The translations under genes were made by a program, and so were the position numbers. Under the pieces are notes generated by a model, which did not search any database, had not been told where the DNA came from, and worked only from the letters and a program-made list of their open reading frames with translations. Below are positions 1 through 6,592 of a DNA stretch of 7,657 nt, in pieces. The DNA is from Bacteroidota bacterium (lineage in GTDB: Bacteria; Bacteroidota; Bacteroidia; UKL13-3), in contig CANHJJ010000076.1 in the NCBI GenBank assembly GCA_947460565.1, positions 1-7,657 on the forward strand. The letters are read 5' to 3'. The first letter of the stretch is position 1, and each line of letters begins with the position of its first letter.

Positions 1-339
1 AGGCACGCAGCTAGGGGCACCAAAATTAAAATGAAAGGGTACTTGTTTGGCATTGTTTATCATGTATTCAACACCCGCCATTCCTAGCACGTTGGCAATT
101 TCATGAGGGTCGCTAATGGTACCTACAGTGCCATGCAAAACAGCCATTCTTGCAAATTCACTTGGCACAAGCAAACTGCTTTCAATATGCACATGGGCAT
201 CAATAAAACCAGGTAGTATATAAGAATCTAATTTTTCATCAATGGGGGTAATGCTTTTGATTCGTGAGTCTTCAACAATTATTTGAGCGGGGTATATGTT
301 TCGATTAACGATATCAATCAGATTGGCTTTGATGTGCAT
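1..339 (-). CDS. ade: Adenine deaminase, N-terminal part (truncated by window edge)
   Basis: The first 113 residues of a metal-dependent amidohydrolase are visible, read from an ATG at 339 down to base 1. The product would deaminate adenine to hypoxanthine plus ammonia in purine salvage, in the cytoplasm. The short N-terminal beta strands of the family (residues 1-40) are followed by the metal-binding motif GFIDAHVHIESS (44-55; H49 and H51 are the expected ligands). Next comes SDPHEIANVLG (76-86), which with the flanking FGAPSCVP (106-113) is characteristic of adenine deaminase rather than of dihydroorotase or other amidohydrolases. The family is usually 540-600 residues, so about 80% lies outside the window. 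The ATG is the only plausible start: upstream in frame there is a TAA about 30 nt away and no other ATG, GTG or TTG. The terminator of ndk ends only about 35 nt upstream, so the gene is probably its own transcription unit. Family assignment is confident; substrate is inferred from motifs. Confidence 0.88.
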   Translation of the reverse strand, partial: MHIKANLIDIVNRNIYPAQIIVEDSRIKSITPIDEKLDSYILPGFIDAHVHIESSLLVPSEFARMAVLHGTVGTISDPHEIANVLGMAGVEYMINNAKQVPFHFNFGAPSCVP

Positions 340-373
340 AGGTGTTATTGCTTTTGATGAACAATGTTACAAT

Positions 374-405
374 AAAAAACCCATTTAACGCAGGGTTAAA
401 TGGGT
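374..405 (-). terminator. Rho-independent terminator downstream of ndk
   Basis: A perfect 11-bp inverted repeat (ACCCATTTAAC at 379-389, its complement at 395-405) encloses a 5-nt loop. Read on the minus strand the hairpin is followed directly by a run of six T (complement of 374-379). It starts about 25 nt after the ndk stop codon. The T-tract is on one side only, so it should act in the minus direction and insulate ade from ndk/rodA transcription. Confidence 0.88.
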
Positions 406-429
406 CTTAGTATTGAATTATTTTAAAGC

Positions 430-846
430 TTAGTATCTTTCGAAAGCAGAGAAGAAGAAGCTTGCTTCGTTAGCAGCATTCTCATCGCTGTCGCTACCAT
501 GCACTGCATTGGCTTCGATTGAATCAGCATATAAATTACGGATGGTTCCTGCATCAGCTTTCTTAGGATCAGTAGCACCAATAATCGTTCTGAAATCAGC
601 CACTGCATTGTCTTTTTGTAAAACAGCAGCTACGATAGGACCAGAAGTCATGAATGATACTAAATCGTTGAAGAAAGGACGTTCGCGGTGAATACCATAG
701 AACTCACCTGCTTTTTCAGTTGATAAGTGAAGGTATTTCATAGCCACTATTTTGAAACCAGCAGTGGTGATATGATTTAAAATGTTGCCGATATGGCCAT
801 TAGCAACTGCATCTGGCTTAATCATCGTGAAGGTAATATTGCTCAT
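430..846 (-). CDS. ndk: Nucleoside diphosphate kinase
   Basis: This cytoplasmic enzyme transfers the gamma-phosphate of ATP to other (d)NDPs through a phosphohistidine intermediate and balances NTP pools. The 138-residue product is full length for the family. Visible hallmarks are TFTMIKPDAV (5-14, with K10 of the nucleotide site), RPFF (56-59), SGPIVAAVL (68-76), R86, the GAT segment (90-92), R103, and the active-site signature NAVHGSDS (113-120) with catalytic H116. I chose the ATG at 846. An in-frame TTG at 870 would add eight residues, but it lies inside the promoter's -7 element, and family members begin directly with the beta strand before TMIKPDA. The gene sits 91 nt downstream of rodA in the same direction, with its own promoter in between and a strong terminator after it. 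It is probably a monocistronic unit with possible read-through from rodA. Nothing unusual in the protein. Confidence 0.97.
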   Translation of the reverse strand: MSNITFTMIKPDAVANGHIGNILNHITTAGFKIVAMKYLHLSTEKAGEFYGIHRERPFFNDLVSFMTSGPIVAAVLQKDNAVADFRTIIGATDPKKADAGTIRNLYADSIEANAVHGSDSDENAANEASFFFSAFERY

Positions 847-867
847 TTTTTGATTTGTTTTGGGGTG

Positions 868-899
868 CAAAAGTATTCAGCTATTGTTAATTAGCCAAA
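868..899 (-). promoter_or_regulatory. Bacteroidota-type promoter for ndk
   Basis: On the minus strand TTTG (896-899) is followed after 20 nt by TACTTTTG (868-875), an exact match to the TAnnTTTG -7 element used by the primary sigma factor of Bacteroidota, with the expected -33 TTTG spacing. Transcription would start near 861-864, giving a leader of about 15-18 nt before the ATG at 846. This also argues against translation from the TTG at 870. The motif match is seen directly; promoter activity is inferred. Confidence 0.75.
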
Positions 900-937
900 C
901 ATTGTTGTAAAAATTTGTGTTAAGAAATTGATTTTAA

Positions 938-2212
938 CTAGTCTGCACCGCTCGTTAGCTCATTCATTCTATTGGCATCAAGCCTAATAAAAATAAATAG
1001 AAGCACCGTGAAACTCAGCAATGCCGAGCCTCCATAGCTGAAATAGGGCAGAGGAATACCAATAACAGGCATCAATCCTAAAGTCATACCCACATTGATG
1101 GTGAAATGGAAAAACAAAATAGAAACCACACTGTAGCCATAAATGCGATTGAATTTGTATCGCTGCCTTTCGGCCATAAAGAGCAGTCGCCACAAGAGCA
1201 ACATGTATAAAGCAATAAATAGTAAACTTCCCGCAAAGCCATATTCTTCACCTATGGTACAAAAAATAAAATCTGTACTTTGTTCTGGTACAAATCGAAA
1301 TTTGTTTTGCGTTCCTTCTAAAAAACCTTTACCCAATAAGCCACCAGAGCCAATGGCAATTTTTGATTGTTGCACATTGTAACCCGCACCTTTCATGTCT
1401 ACTTCTTTACCCAGCAATACATTTATCCTTGATTTTTGATGGGCTTGCAAAACATTTTCAAATACATAATCTACAGAGCTGACATAGGCACTGGCAAATG
1501 CAATGATACCAACTGTCAGATAAATCAAGAGCATCGTTCTTCTTACCATCAAGAGAAATGCCCCTGCCAATACCACCAACCCAATAATAATATATAGGGG
1601 TTTGACTAACAAGGCCAAAACACTCAACACCCCCAAAGCAATTCCTACCAATAAAAGCCATCCTGGCAATCCTTCGCGGTAAAGAACCAAGGCAAAGGCC
1701 ACAAATACCAATGCTGAGCCCGTTTCGTTTTGAAAGAGAATAATAACCATTGGCAGCAATATCATGGCCGCACATATCATTTGTGTTTTTCTTTCTTTAA
1801 ACTGGATATTGTAACCGCTTAGGTATTTCGACAATGCCAATGCCGTGGCAAATTTGGCTATCTCTGCAGGTTGAAACTGAATGCCCCCCACTCGTATCCA
1901 TGAGCTAGAACCTTTTATTTCTGTACCTAATGCAAAAACTGACAAGAGCATAACAATACCGATTCCATATAATCCGTATGCAAAAGCGTAAAAGAACTTT
2001 TCATCAATCAATAAAATCATTAAACCCACAAAAAACGAAATGCCAATCCATACCAATTGTTTCCCATAGTTCATGCTATTGTCATAAATCATGGGATTGG
2101 TTTCTTTGTATACCGAGGCATAAATGCATAACAAACCAGCTAGTACAAATACGTAGTAAAGCATTAGCGTTAGCCAATCGAATTTAGCGGGTTTTGGTTG
2201 CAGCTGAGTCAT
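938..2212 (-). CDS. rodA: RodA, SEDS peptidoglycan glycosyltransferase
   Basis: This integral membrane protein polymerises lipid II into glycan strands for lateral wall growth, working with PBP2. It has 424 residues and about 10-11 hydrophobic segments (roughly 14-31, 50-70, 73-93, 144-161, 166-180, 183-201, 204-222, 227-243, 325-345, 356-382, 393-411). SEDS hallmarks are SSWIRVGGIQFQPAEIAKFA (103-122), QSKIAIGSGG (282-291), GTQNKF then FVPEQSTDFIF (307-317) with the presumed catalytic Asp D314, and the C-terminal GIPLPYFSYGGSALL (385-399). It is about 50 residues longer than E. coli RodA, mainly from an extra hydrophobic stretch between the QNETGSAL motif (161-168) and the HQKSRI motif (258-263); Bacteroidota RodA proteins are generally long here. 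The usual PDxG motif reads NETG (162-165), so Glu replaces Asp. The start ATG overlaps the end of mrdA by 29 nt. A later ATG at 2164 would remove the overlap but also the conserved FDW leader, so the longer form is preferred. RodA rather than FtsW follows from pairing with mrdA. Confidence 0.96.
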   Translation of the reverse strand: MTQLQPKPAKFDWLTLMLYYVFVLAGLLCIYASVYKETNPMIYDNSMNYGKQLVWIGISFFVGLMILLIDEKFFYAFAYGLYGIGIVMLLSVFALGTEIKGSSSWIRVGGIQFQPAEIAKFATALALSKYLSGYNIQFKERKTQMICAAMILLPMVIILFQNETGSALVFVAFALVLYREGLPGWLLLVGIALGVLSVLALLVKPLYIIIGLVVLAGAFLLMVRRTMLLIYLTVGIIAFASAYVSSVDYVFENVLQAHQKSRINVLLGKEVDMKGAGYNVQQSKIAIGSGGLLGKGFLEGTQNKFRFVPEQSTDFIFCTIGEEYGFAGSLLFIALYMLLLWRLLFMAERQRYKFNRIYGYSVVSILFFHFTINVGMTLGLMPVIGIPLPYFSYGGSALLSFTVLLFIFIRLDANRMNELTSGAD

Positions 2213-4028
2213 TGGTATTTTTATGTGTAAGGTTCGCCTTTATCATACGCTCGTATAAAGCCTTTCTTGTATCATGTTTTTTGTTTAAATACTCTTCCAT
2301 CATCAAGCTGGCAATAGGAGCTGCATAAGTAGCGCCAAATCCAGCATTTTCAACCACCACTGCTATGGCAATTTTGGGTTTGTTTTTCGGGGCAAATGCA
2401 AAAAAGATTGAGTGGTCTTTGCCATGTGGGTTTTGGGCCGTGCCAGTCTTTCCGCAAATTTCTATACCCGGAATTTTAGAAATATATGCCGTTCCATGTT
2501 CCACCACATCTTGCATGCCATCAATCACTACTTGGAAATAGGATGTATCAATGGTGCTCCAGTGCTTCTTGTTAAAATCTGGATTGGGATTTAATTTACT
2601 ATCTATCTTTTTAACAATATGAGGAGTGATATAATAACCTCGGTTGGCCACAGCAGCTGTGGCATTGGCCATTTGAAGTGGTGTGATACCGAGCTCACCT
2701 TGTCCAATACCCAATGAGATAGTGGTAAGAGCTTGCCAACGATAGCGGCCATAAATCTTATCATAGTACTCACTTGTTGGAACCAGTCCAGAACCTTCTC
2801 CATACAAATCTACACCTAATTTGCTACCAAGACCGAAACTGGTGATGTGCTTGCGGAAGCTTTTATAAGCATCTTCTCTCAATTTGTATGCTGGGTTGTT
2901 TACCACACTTCGGTATACTTGACAGAAATACGAATTACAACTCACAGCAATACCTCCTCTTAATGGAAGTGGTGAGCCATGTGCATGGCAACCCACAAAC
3001 AAATAGCCTCGCGAACAACCATAAGTAGTTGCAGGTGTTAACACATGTTCTTGTTGCCCTGTTAAGGCCATTAAGATTTTAAAAATGGATCCTGGTGGAT
3101 AGGGTGCCGCAATGGTTCTGTTAAAAAGTGGTTTTGCTGGATCAAGCAGCAATTCCATATAATGCTTGCCTCGGTCTCTTCCTACAAATAAATTGGGGTC
3201 GTAGCTTGGTGTACTCACCATCGCTAATATTTCACCTGTAGCGGGCTCTATGGCTACCACGCTTCCAATTTTGTTTTGCATCAATTCCTCGCCAAGGGCT
3301 TGCAATTTATAGTCTAAACTTAGGTTGATGTTTTTTCCAGAAACTGAAGGTGTATCATACTCCCCATTTTTATAACGACCTTGTGTACGTGCTTTTGAAT
3401 CCACCAAAATGTATTTGATTCCTTTTATACCACCCAATTCTTTTTCATAACTTCTTTCCACCCCACTCATACCCTTAAAATCGCCCATTTGATAATAACC
3501 ATTGGAATTTTCAATATCTCTATCTGTTACCTCACTGATATATCCCATGATATGAGCTGCGTTACTATGAGCATATTTTCTATCCGTTCTTACATCTACA
3601 TAAAAGCCTCTGAAATCATATAAGTGTTCTTGAAATGCTGCATATACGGGAATGGAAATTTGCCTATCGAATATACATTTTTTGTAGGGTGCATAACCCT
3701 TTTGGCGTTTCAGTTTTTCAAACTTGTATCTGAACTGTTCTGGACTTATTCCTAATACTTTACAAAATAAAGCTGTATCAAGTGTTTTAACTTCAATGGG
3801 AATAACGGATAAATCATATACTGCATCATTGTATACAAGTAGCTCGCCATTTCTGTCATATATTAGACCCCTTGCAGGATAAATGGTCTGTTCTTGCAAT
3901 ACATTTTCTTGGGCGGACCTGAAATAACTATCATCAACAATCTGAAGCTGCATTAGACGAATTACATACACCAAAGCCACTAAACAAAAGGCAATAAAGA
4001 GTATTTTTTGTCTGATTTTGTTATCCAT
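2184..4028 (-). CDS. mrdA: Penicillin-binding protein 2 (elongasome transpeptidase)
   Basis: This class B PBP (614 residues) cross-links new peptidoglycan in the periplasm during elongation and is the partner of RodA. There is a short cytoplasmic N-terminus and one membrane anchor (about 8-28). The PBP dimerisation/pedestal domain follows, with YPARGLIYDRNGELLVYN (50-67) and the GMSGVERSYEKEL segment (186-198). The transpeptidase domain runs from about residue 235. All three active-site motifs are present: SIFK (314-317, acyl-enzyme Ser S314, in YPPGSIFK), SCN (363-365) and KTGT (527-530). A Cys/His-rich stretch lies between the first two motifs (C338, C347, H348, H350), possibly a metal site. 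The length is normal for the family. The ATG at 4028 directly precedes the positively charged leader MDNKIRQK; upstream is a 125-nt gap after mreD with promoter-like sequence. The stop lies inside rodA, a common arrangement that suggests coupled translation of the two partner enzymes. It should be a beta-lactam target. Confidence 0.97.
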   Translation of the reverse strand: MDNKIRQKILFIAFCLVALVYVIRLMQLQIVDDSYFRSAQENVLQEQTIYPARGLIYDRNGELLVYNDAVYDLSVIPIEVKTLDTALFCKVLGISPEQFRYKFEKLKRQKGYAPYKKCIFDRQISIPVYAAFQEHLYDFRGFYVDVRTDRKYAHSNAAHIMGYISEVTDRDIENSNGYYQMGDFKGMSGVERSYEKELGGIKGIKYILVDSKARTQGRYKNGEYDTPSVSGKNINLSLDYKLQALGEELMQNKIGSVVAIEPATGEILAMVSTPSYDPNLFVGRDRGKHYMELLLDPAKPLFNRTIAAPYPPGSIFKILMALTGQQEHVLTPATTYGCSRGYLFVGCHAHGSPLPLRGGIAVSCNSYFCQVYRSVVNNPAYKLREDAYKSFRKHITSFGLGSKLGVDLYGEGSGLVPTSEYYDKIYGRYRWQALTTISLGIGQGELGITPLQMANATAAVANRGYYITPHIVKKIDSKLNPNPDFNKKHWSTIDTSYFQVVIDGMQDVVEHGTAYISKIPGIEICGKTGTAQNPHGKDHSIFFAFAPKNKPKIAIAVVVENAGFGATYAAPIASLMMEEYLNKKHDTRKALYERMIKANLTHKNTNDSAATKTR

Positions 4029-4036
4029 TTATGGAA

Positions 4037-4070
4037 AAAAGCTAAAATTTTTTGATGTGCAACAAAGCTA
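4037..4070 (-). promoter_or_regulatory. Possible internal promoter(s) upstream of mrdA
   Basis: In the 125-nt gap between mreD and mrdA, TAGCTTTG (4063-4070, minus strand) exactly matches the TAnnTTTG -7 consensus and would give a leader of about 30 nt, but no TTG is seen at the -33 distance. A second, near-consensus copy TAGCTTTT lies 26 nt downstream (4037-4044). The TTTG of the first copy is 18 nt from it and could serve as its -33, though that would start transcription almost at the ATG. AT-rich DNA produces such matches by chance, so this is tentative. Confidence 0.3.
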
Positions 4071-4153
4071 ATTCAAAAAGAGTGAATGATATTATTTTAA
4101 TTGTGGAGAAGTTAAAAATTCTTCAACTCGTTAGAAACGATAGGTTCATACCA

Positions 4154-4681
4154 CTAAATTCTCCCTTTACTTGGAGAAAAATTATAAAATAAAAACTGCC
4201 CAATAACAATTATAAATACCGAGAAAAGTGTACTCAAAAAGATTTGTGTAAGGGTACCGAAAAATTGGTTCAAGCCATAAATTTCAAGGAAGAAAAGCAT
4301 GAAATGGTGAGCGAAAACCATGATGAATGTATAGATAGAAAACCATACCCAACCTTTGTTAGACAAGTTAGGTATGATGTTAGATTCTTGGTCATCTTTA
4401 CCCGTTGCAAAACGAAGGTAGAACCCACGTAAATAACCCATACAAACGCAGGCTGCCATGTGCAAACCTGGTGTGCTACTGAAACTGTCCATTACCATAC
4501 CAGTTAAGCATGAAATGACCAATACCATCCATGGTTTAATTTTGATGGGTAGTAACAAAATAAACACAACATATACATAAGGATTCACATAGGTACTGAT
4601 TCCTAGTTTGTTTACTACTAATAACTGAAATAGCATGAGCAGCATAAACTTAACGATATTTGATACTAATTCTATAATCAA
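4154..4681 (-). CDS. mreD: Rod shape-determining membrane protein MreD
   Basis: MreD is the small integral membrane component of the Rod complex that partners MreC. The 175-residue product is almost entirely hydrophobic, with about five or six predicted membrane segments (roughly 8-26, 32-47, 50-65, 72-88, 112-134, 144-168) and short charged loops, including GKDDQES (94-100). MreD diverges strongly in sequence, so the call rests on size, topology, the YVNPYVYVVFILLLP segment (31-45), the GMVMDSFSSTPGLHMAACV segment (61-79), and position immediately after mreC. The chosen start is TTG at 4681, overlapping the mreC stop as TTGA. There is no ATG, GTG or TTG upstream before an in-frame TAA. The first internal ATG (4645) would remove 12 residues, including half of the first membrane helix. 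The 4-nt overlap implies translational coupling with mreC. Confidence 0.9.
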   Translation of the reverse strand: MIIELVSNIVKFMLLMLFQLLVVNKLGISTYVNPYVYVVFILLLPIKIKPWMVLVISCLTGMVMDSFSSTPGLHMAACVCMGYLRGFYLRFATGKDDQESNIIPNLSNKGWVWFSIYTFIMVFAHHFMLFFLEIYGLNQFFGTLTQIFLSTLFSVFIIVIGQFLFYNFSPSKGRI

Positions 4682-5514
4682 TGTTTTTCGGGGTTAGCTA
4701 AAGCTTCAATACCTTGTTGCTGATATTTAAGTAAATTTCGAATGACATATACACTTTTTAGGGTGCCAAAATCTGTGTTTAGTTTGATATCAATACTGTG
4801 AAAATTCTCACCATCATCTAAGTAATGGTTGCTAATGGTTCCAACAGGAATTCCTTCAGGGTAGATGGTTGAATAATTACTGGTTACAATTTCATCTTTT
4901 ACAGCAATTTGAACATGTTTATTTACGTCTTTCAACCTTGCTTCTCCGGGGTCGTCACCTTCCCATACCAATGAACCAAAGGCGTTGTTCTTTTTCACCT
5001 TAACACTTAAGTTGGATTGGCTATTTAAAAAAGATAATACCACACTATAGTTTCTGCTCACATATTGCACTGTACCCACAATACCATTGCTACAAATAAC
5101 CCCCATCCCTTTTTCTATACCATGTTCACTGCCTTTGTCAAGGGTAATGTAGTTGTTTCTTTTTGTTACTGAATTGTTTACCACACTTGCCGAGATATAT
5201 TCATATTGCTGTTTGTAGGTGGTGTCACTAATTTTTGTAATGGTAAAAGAATTTTGATAAAATGCATTTAGCAACTGTGAACGCAATTGGGCGTTTTCTG
5301 CTTGCAAACTATCGTTTACATTTTTTAAGTTGAAATACGAAGTGGTGTTATTTACGGCATTATAAAAACCCGAACTAACAGAACCTGTATAGTTTAAAAA
5401 ACTGGCTTTTTGGTAATTGTTATAACGATAAATGATTATAAATGACAGCAACTCAAGCCCTACAAAGAGCATGAAAGTGTAGTACTTATATAAAAAGAAT
5501 ATAATGTTGCGCAT
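4678..5514 (-). CDS. mreC: Rod shape-determining protein MreC
   Basis: MreC is a bitopic scaffold that joins cytoplasmic MreB and membrane MreD to PBP2 in the periplasm. The product has 278 residues: a short basic N-terminus, one membrane segment (about 12-29), a short heptad-like coiled coil (about 62-84, rich in N, L, Q and E), and the beta-rich C-terminal domain (about 104-262). Recognisable family segments include NNYITLDKGSEHGIEKGMGV (120-139), GIVGTVQYVSRNYSVVL (144-160), and TSNYSTIYPEGIPVGTI (211-227). Length and order are typical for Bacteroidota MreC. It begins with ATG 55 nt after the mreB stop; no consensus promoter is visible in that gap, so it is probably co-transcribed from the mreB promoter. 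Its stop overlaps the mreD start by four bases. Confidence 0.95.
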   Translation of the reverse strand: MRNIIFFLYKYYTFMLFVGLELLSFIIIYRYNNYQKASFLNYTGSVSSGFYNAVNNTTSYFNLKNVNDSLQAENAQLRSQLLNAFYQNSFTITKISDTTYKQQYEYISASVVNNSVTKRNNYITLDKGSEHGIEKGMGVICSNGIVGTVQYVSRNYSVVLSFLNSQSNLSVKVKKNNAFGSLVWEGDDPGEARLKDVNKHVQIAVKDEIVTSNYSTIYPEGIPVGTISNHYLDDGENFHSIDIKLNTDFGTLKSVYVIRNLLKYQQQGIEALANPEKH

Positions 5515-5569
5515 TATGTAGTTTTAGTGCGGGCTTTAGATATGCTAAGACCGATCAACTATTTACAAA

Positions 5570-6592
5570 TTATGTCATTAAAAATTTGAAATTCTTAAGA
5601 TTTTTCAAAGCCATGCCAGTGCCACGCACTACAGCACGCAATGGATCTTCGGCCACATGCACTGGTAACTTGGTTTTGGCTGCAATACGCTTATCAAGGC
5701 CACGAAGTAAGGCCCCACCACCTGTAAGATATAAACCCGTTGAATAAATATCTGCTGAAAGCTCAGGAGGAGTTAATTCTAAAGCCCTTAATACAGCTTC
5801 TTCAATTTTAGATATAGATTTGTCCAATGCTGATGCAATCTCTGTGTAAGAAACAAAAATTTGCTTAGGAATACCTGTCATCAAATCTCGGCCATTAACC
5901 GCATAATCGGGCGGTGCATTTTCAAGTTCATTTAAAGCAGAACCCACCTCAATTTTTATTTTTTCAGCAGTACGTTCACCCACCAACAAATTATGTTGTC
6001 TGCGCATATAGTCTAAAATATCTTCTGTAAACTCATCACCAGCCACGCGAATTGATTGGTCGCAAACGATACCCGCCAAAGCAATAACTGCAATTTCGGT
6101 AGTTCCACCCCCAATATCAATAATCATATTACCCATTGGCTCAAATACGTCAATACCAATACCAATGGCAGCAGCCATAGGCTCGTGAATAAGGTAAACC
6201 TCTTTTGCACCAGCGCGTTCAGCACTGTCTTTTACCGCACGTTTTTCCACCTCGGTAATACCCGATGGAATACAAATCACCATGCGTTGTTGCGGTTTGA
6301 TAAGCTTGTTATTTTGGGGAATCATGCCTATTAGGCCACGTATCATGTGCTCTGCAGCTTGGAAATCAGCGATTACCCCATCTTTCAGAGGTCTAACAGT
6401 TTTAATATCCTCGTGCACTTTGCCATGCATTTGTTGTGCTTGACTTCCCACCGCAATCACATTGCCCGTTCTTCTGTTAATAGCAATGATGGAAGGTTCA
6501 TCAACTACTACCTGATCTTTGTGTATTATCAGCGTGTTTGCTGTACCTAAATCTATTGCTAAATCTTGAGTTAAAAAATTGAATACGCTCAT
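5570..6592 (-). CDS. mreB: Rod shape-determining protein MreB (actin homologue)
   Basis: MreB is a cytoplasmic ATP-binding actin-like protein whose membrane-associated filaments orient the elongasome. It is 340 residues, the usual length. Nucleotide-binding motifs are clear: phosphate 1 DLAIDLGTANTLI (10-22), the connecting segment and catalytic HEPMAAAIG (136-144, E137), phosphate 2 IIDIGGGTTEIAV (157-169), and the adenosine motif YLTGGGALLRGL (288-299). The GRDLMTGIPK segment (235-244) distinguishes MreB from other actin-fold proteins. The hydrophobic start MSVFNFLTQ could serve as the membrane-binding N-terminus known for the family. It is the first gene of the minus-strand shape cluster, preceded by a well-matched promoter and divergent from the phosphatase gene. 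No lesion or unusual residue is seen. Confidence 0.98.
   Translation of the reverse strand: MSVFNFLTQDLAIDLGTANTLIIHKDQVVVDEPSIIAINRRTGNVIAVGSQAQQMHGKVHEDIKTVRPLKDGVIADFQAAEHMIRGLIGMIPQNNKLIKPQQRMVICIPSGITEVEKRAVKDSAERAGAKEVYLIHEPMAAAIGIGIDVFEPMGNMIIDIGGGTTEIAVIALAGIVCDQSIRVAGDEFTEDILDYMRRQHNLLVGERTAEKIKIEVGSALNELENAPPDYAVNGRDLMTGIPKQIFVSYTEIASALDKSISKIEEAVLRALELTPPELSADIYSTGLYLTGGGALLRGLDKRIAAKTKLPVHVAEDPLRAVVRGTGMALKNLKNFKFLMT

Noticed and set aside
423..691. Short open frames on both strands inside ndk
   Set aside because: They overlap a clearly functional ndk in other frames and their translations resemble nothing recognisable.
847..870. Extended ndk start at TTG 870 adding eight residues
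   Set aside because: The TTG lies within the promoter's -7 element and the family begins at the ATG at 846.
905..937. Possible terminator after rodA (GTTAA...TTAAC followed by a short T-run, minus strand)
   Set aside because: The stem is only five A/T-rich pairs with a ten-base loop; too weak to call.
1458..1775. 105-codon open frame inside rodA on the same strand, other frame
   Set aside because: It is a shadow of the hydrophobic rodA coding sequence; the Cys/Tyr/Trp-rich translation has no family character.
6056..6550. Two plus-strand open frames antisense to mreB
   Set aside because: They are antisense shadows; mreB is intact and highly conserved across the region, which explains the open frames.
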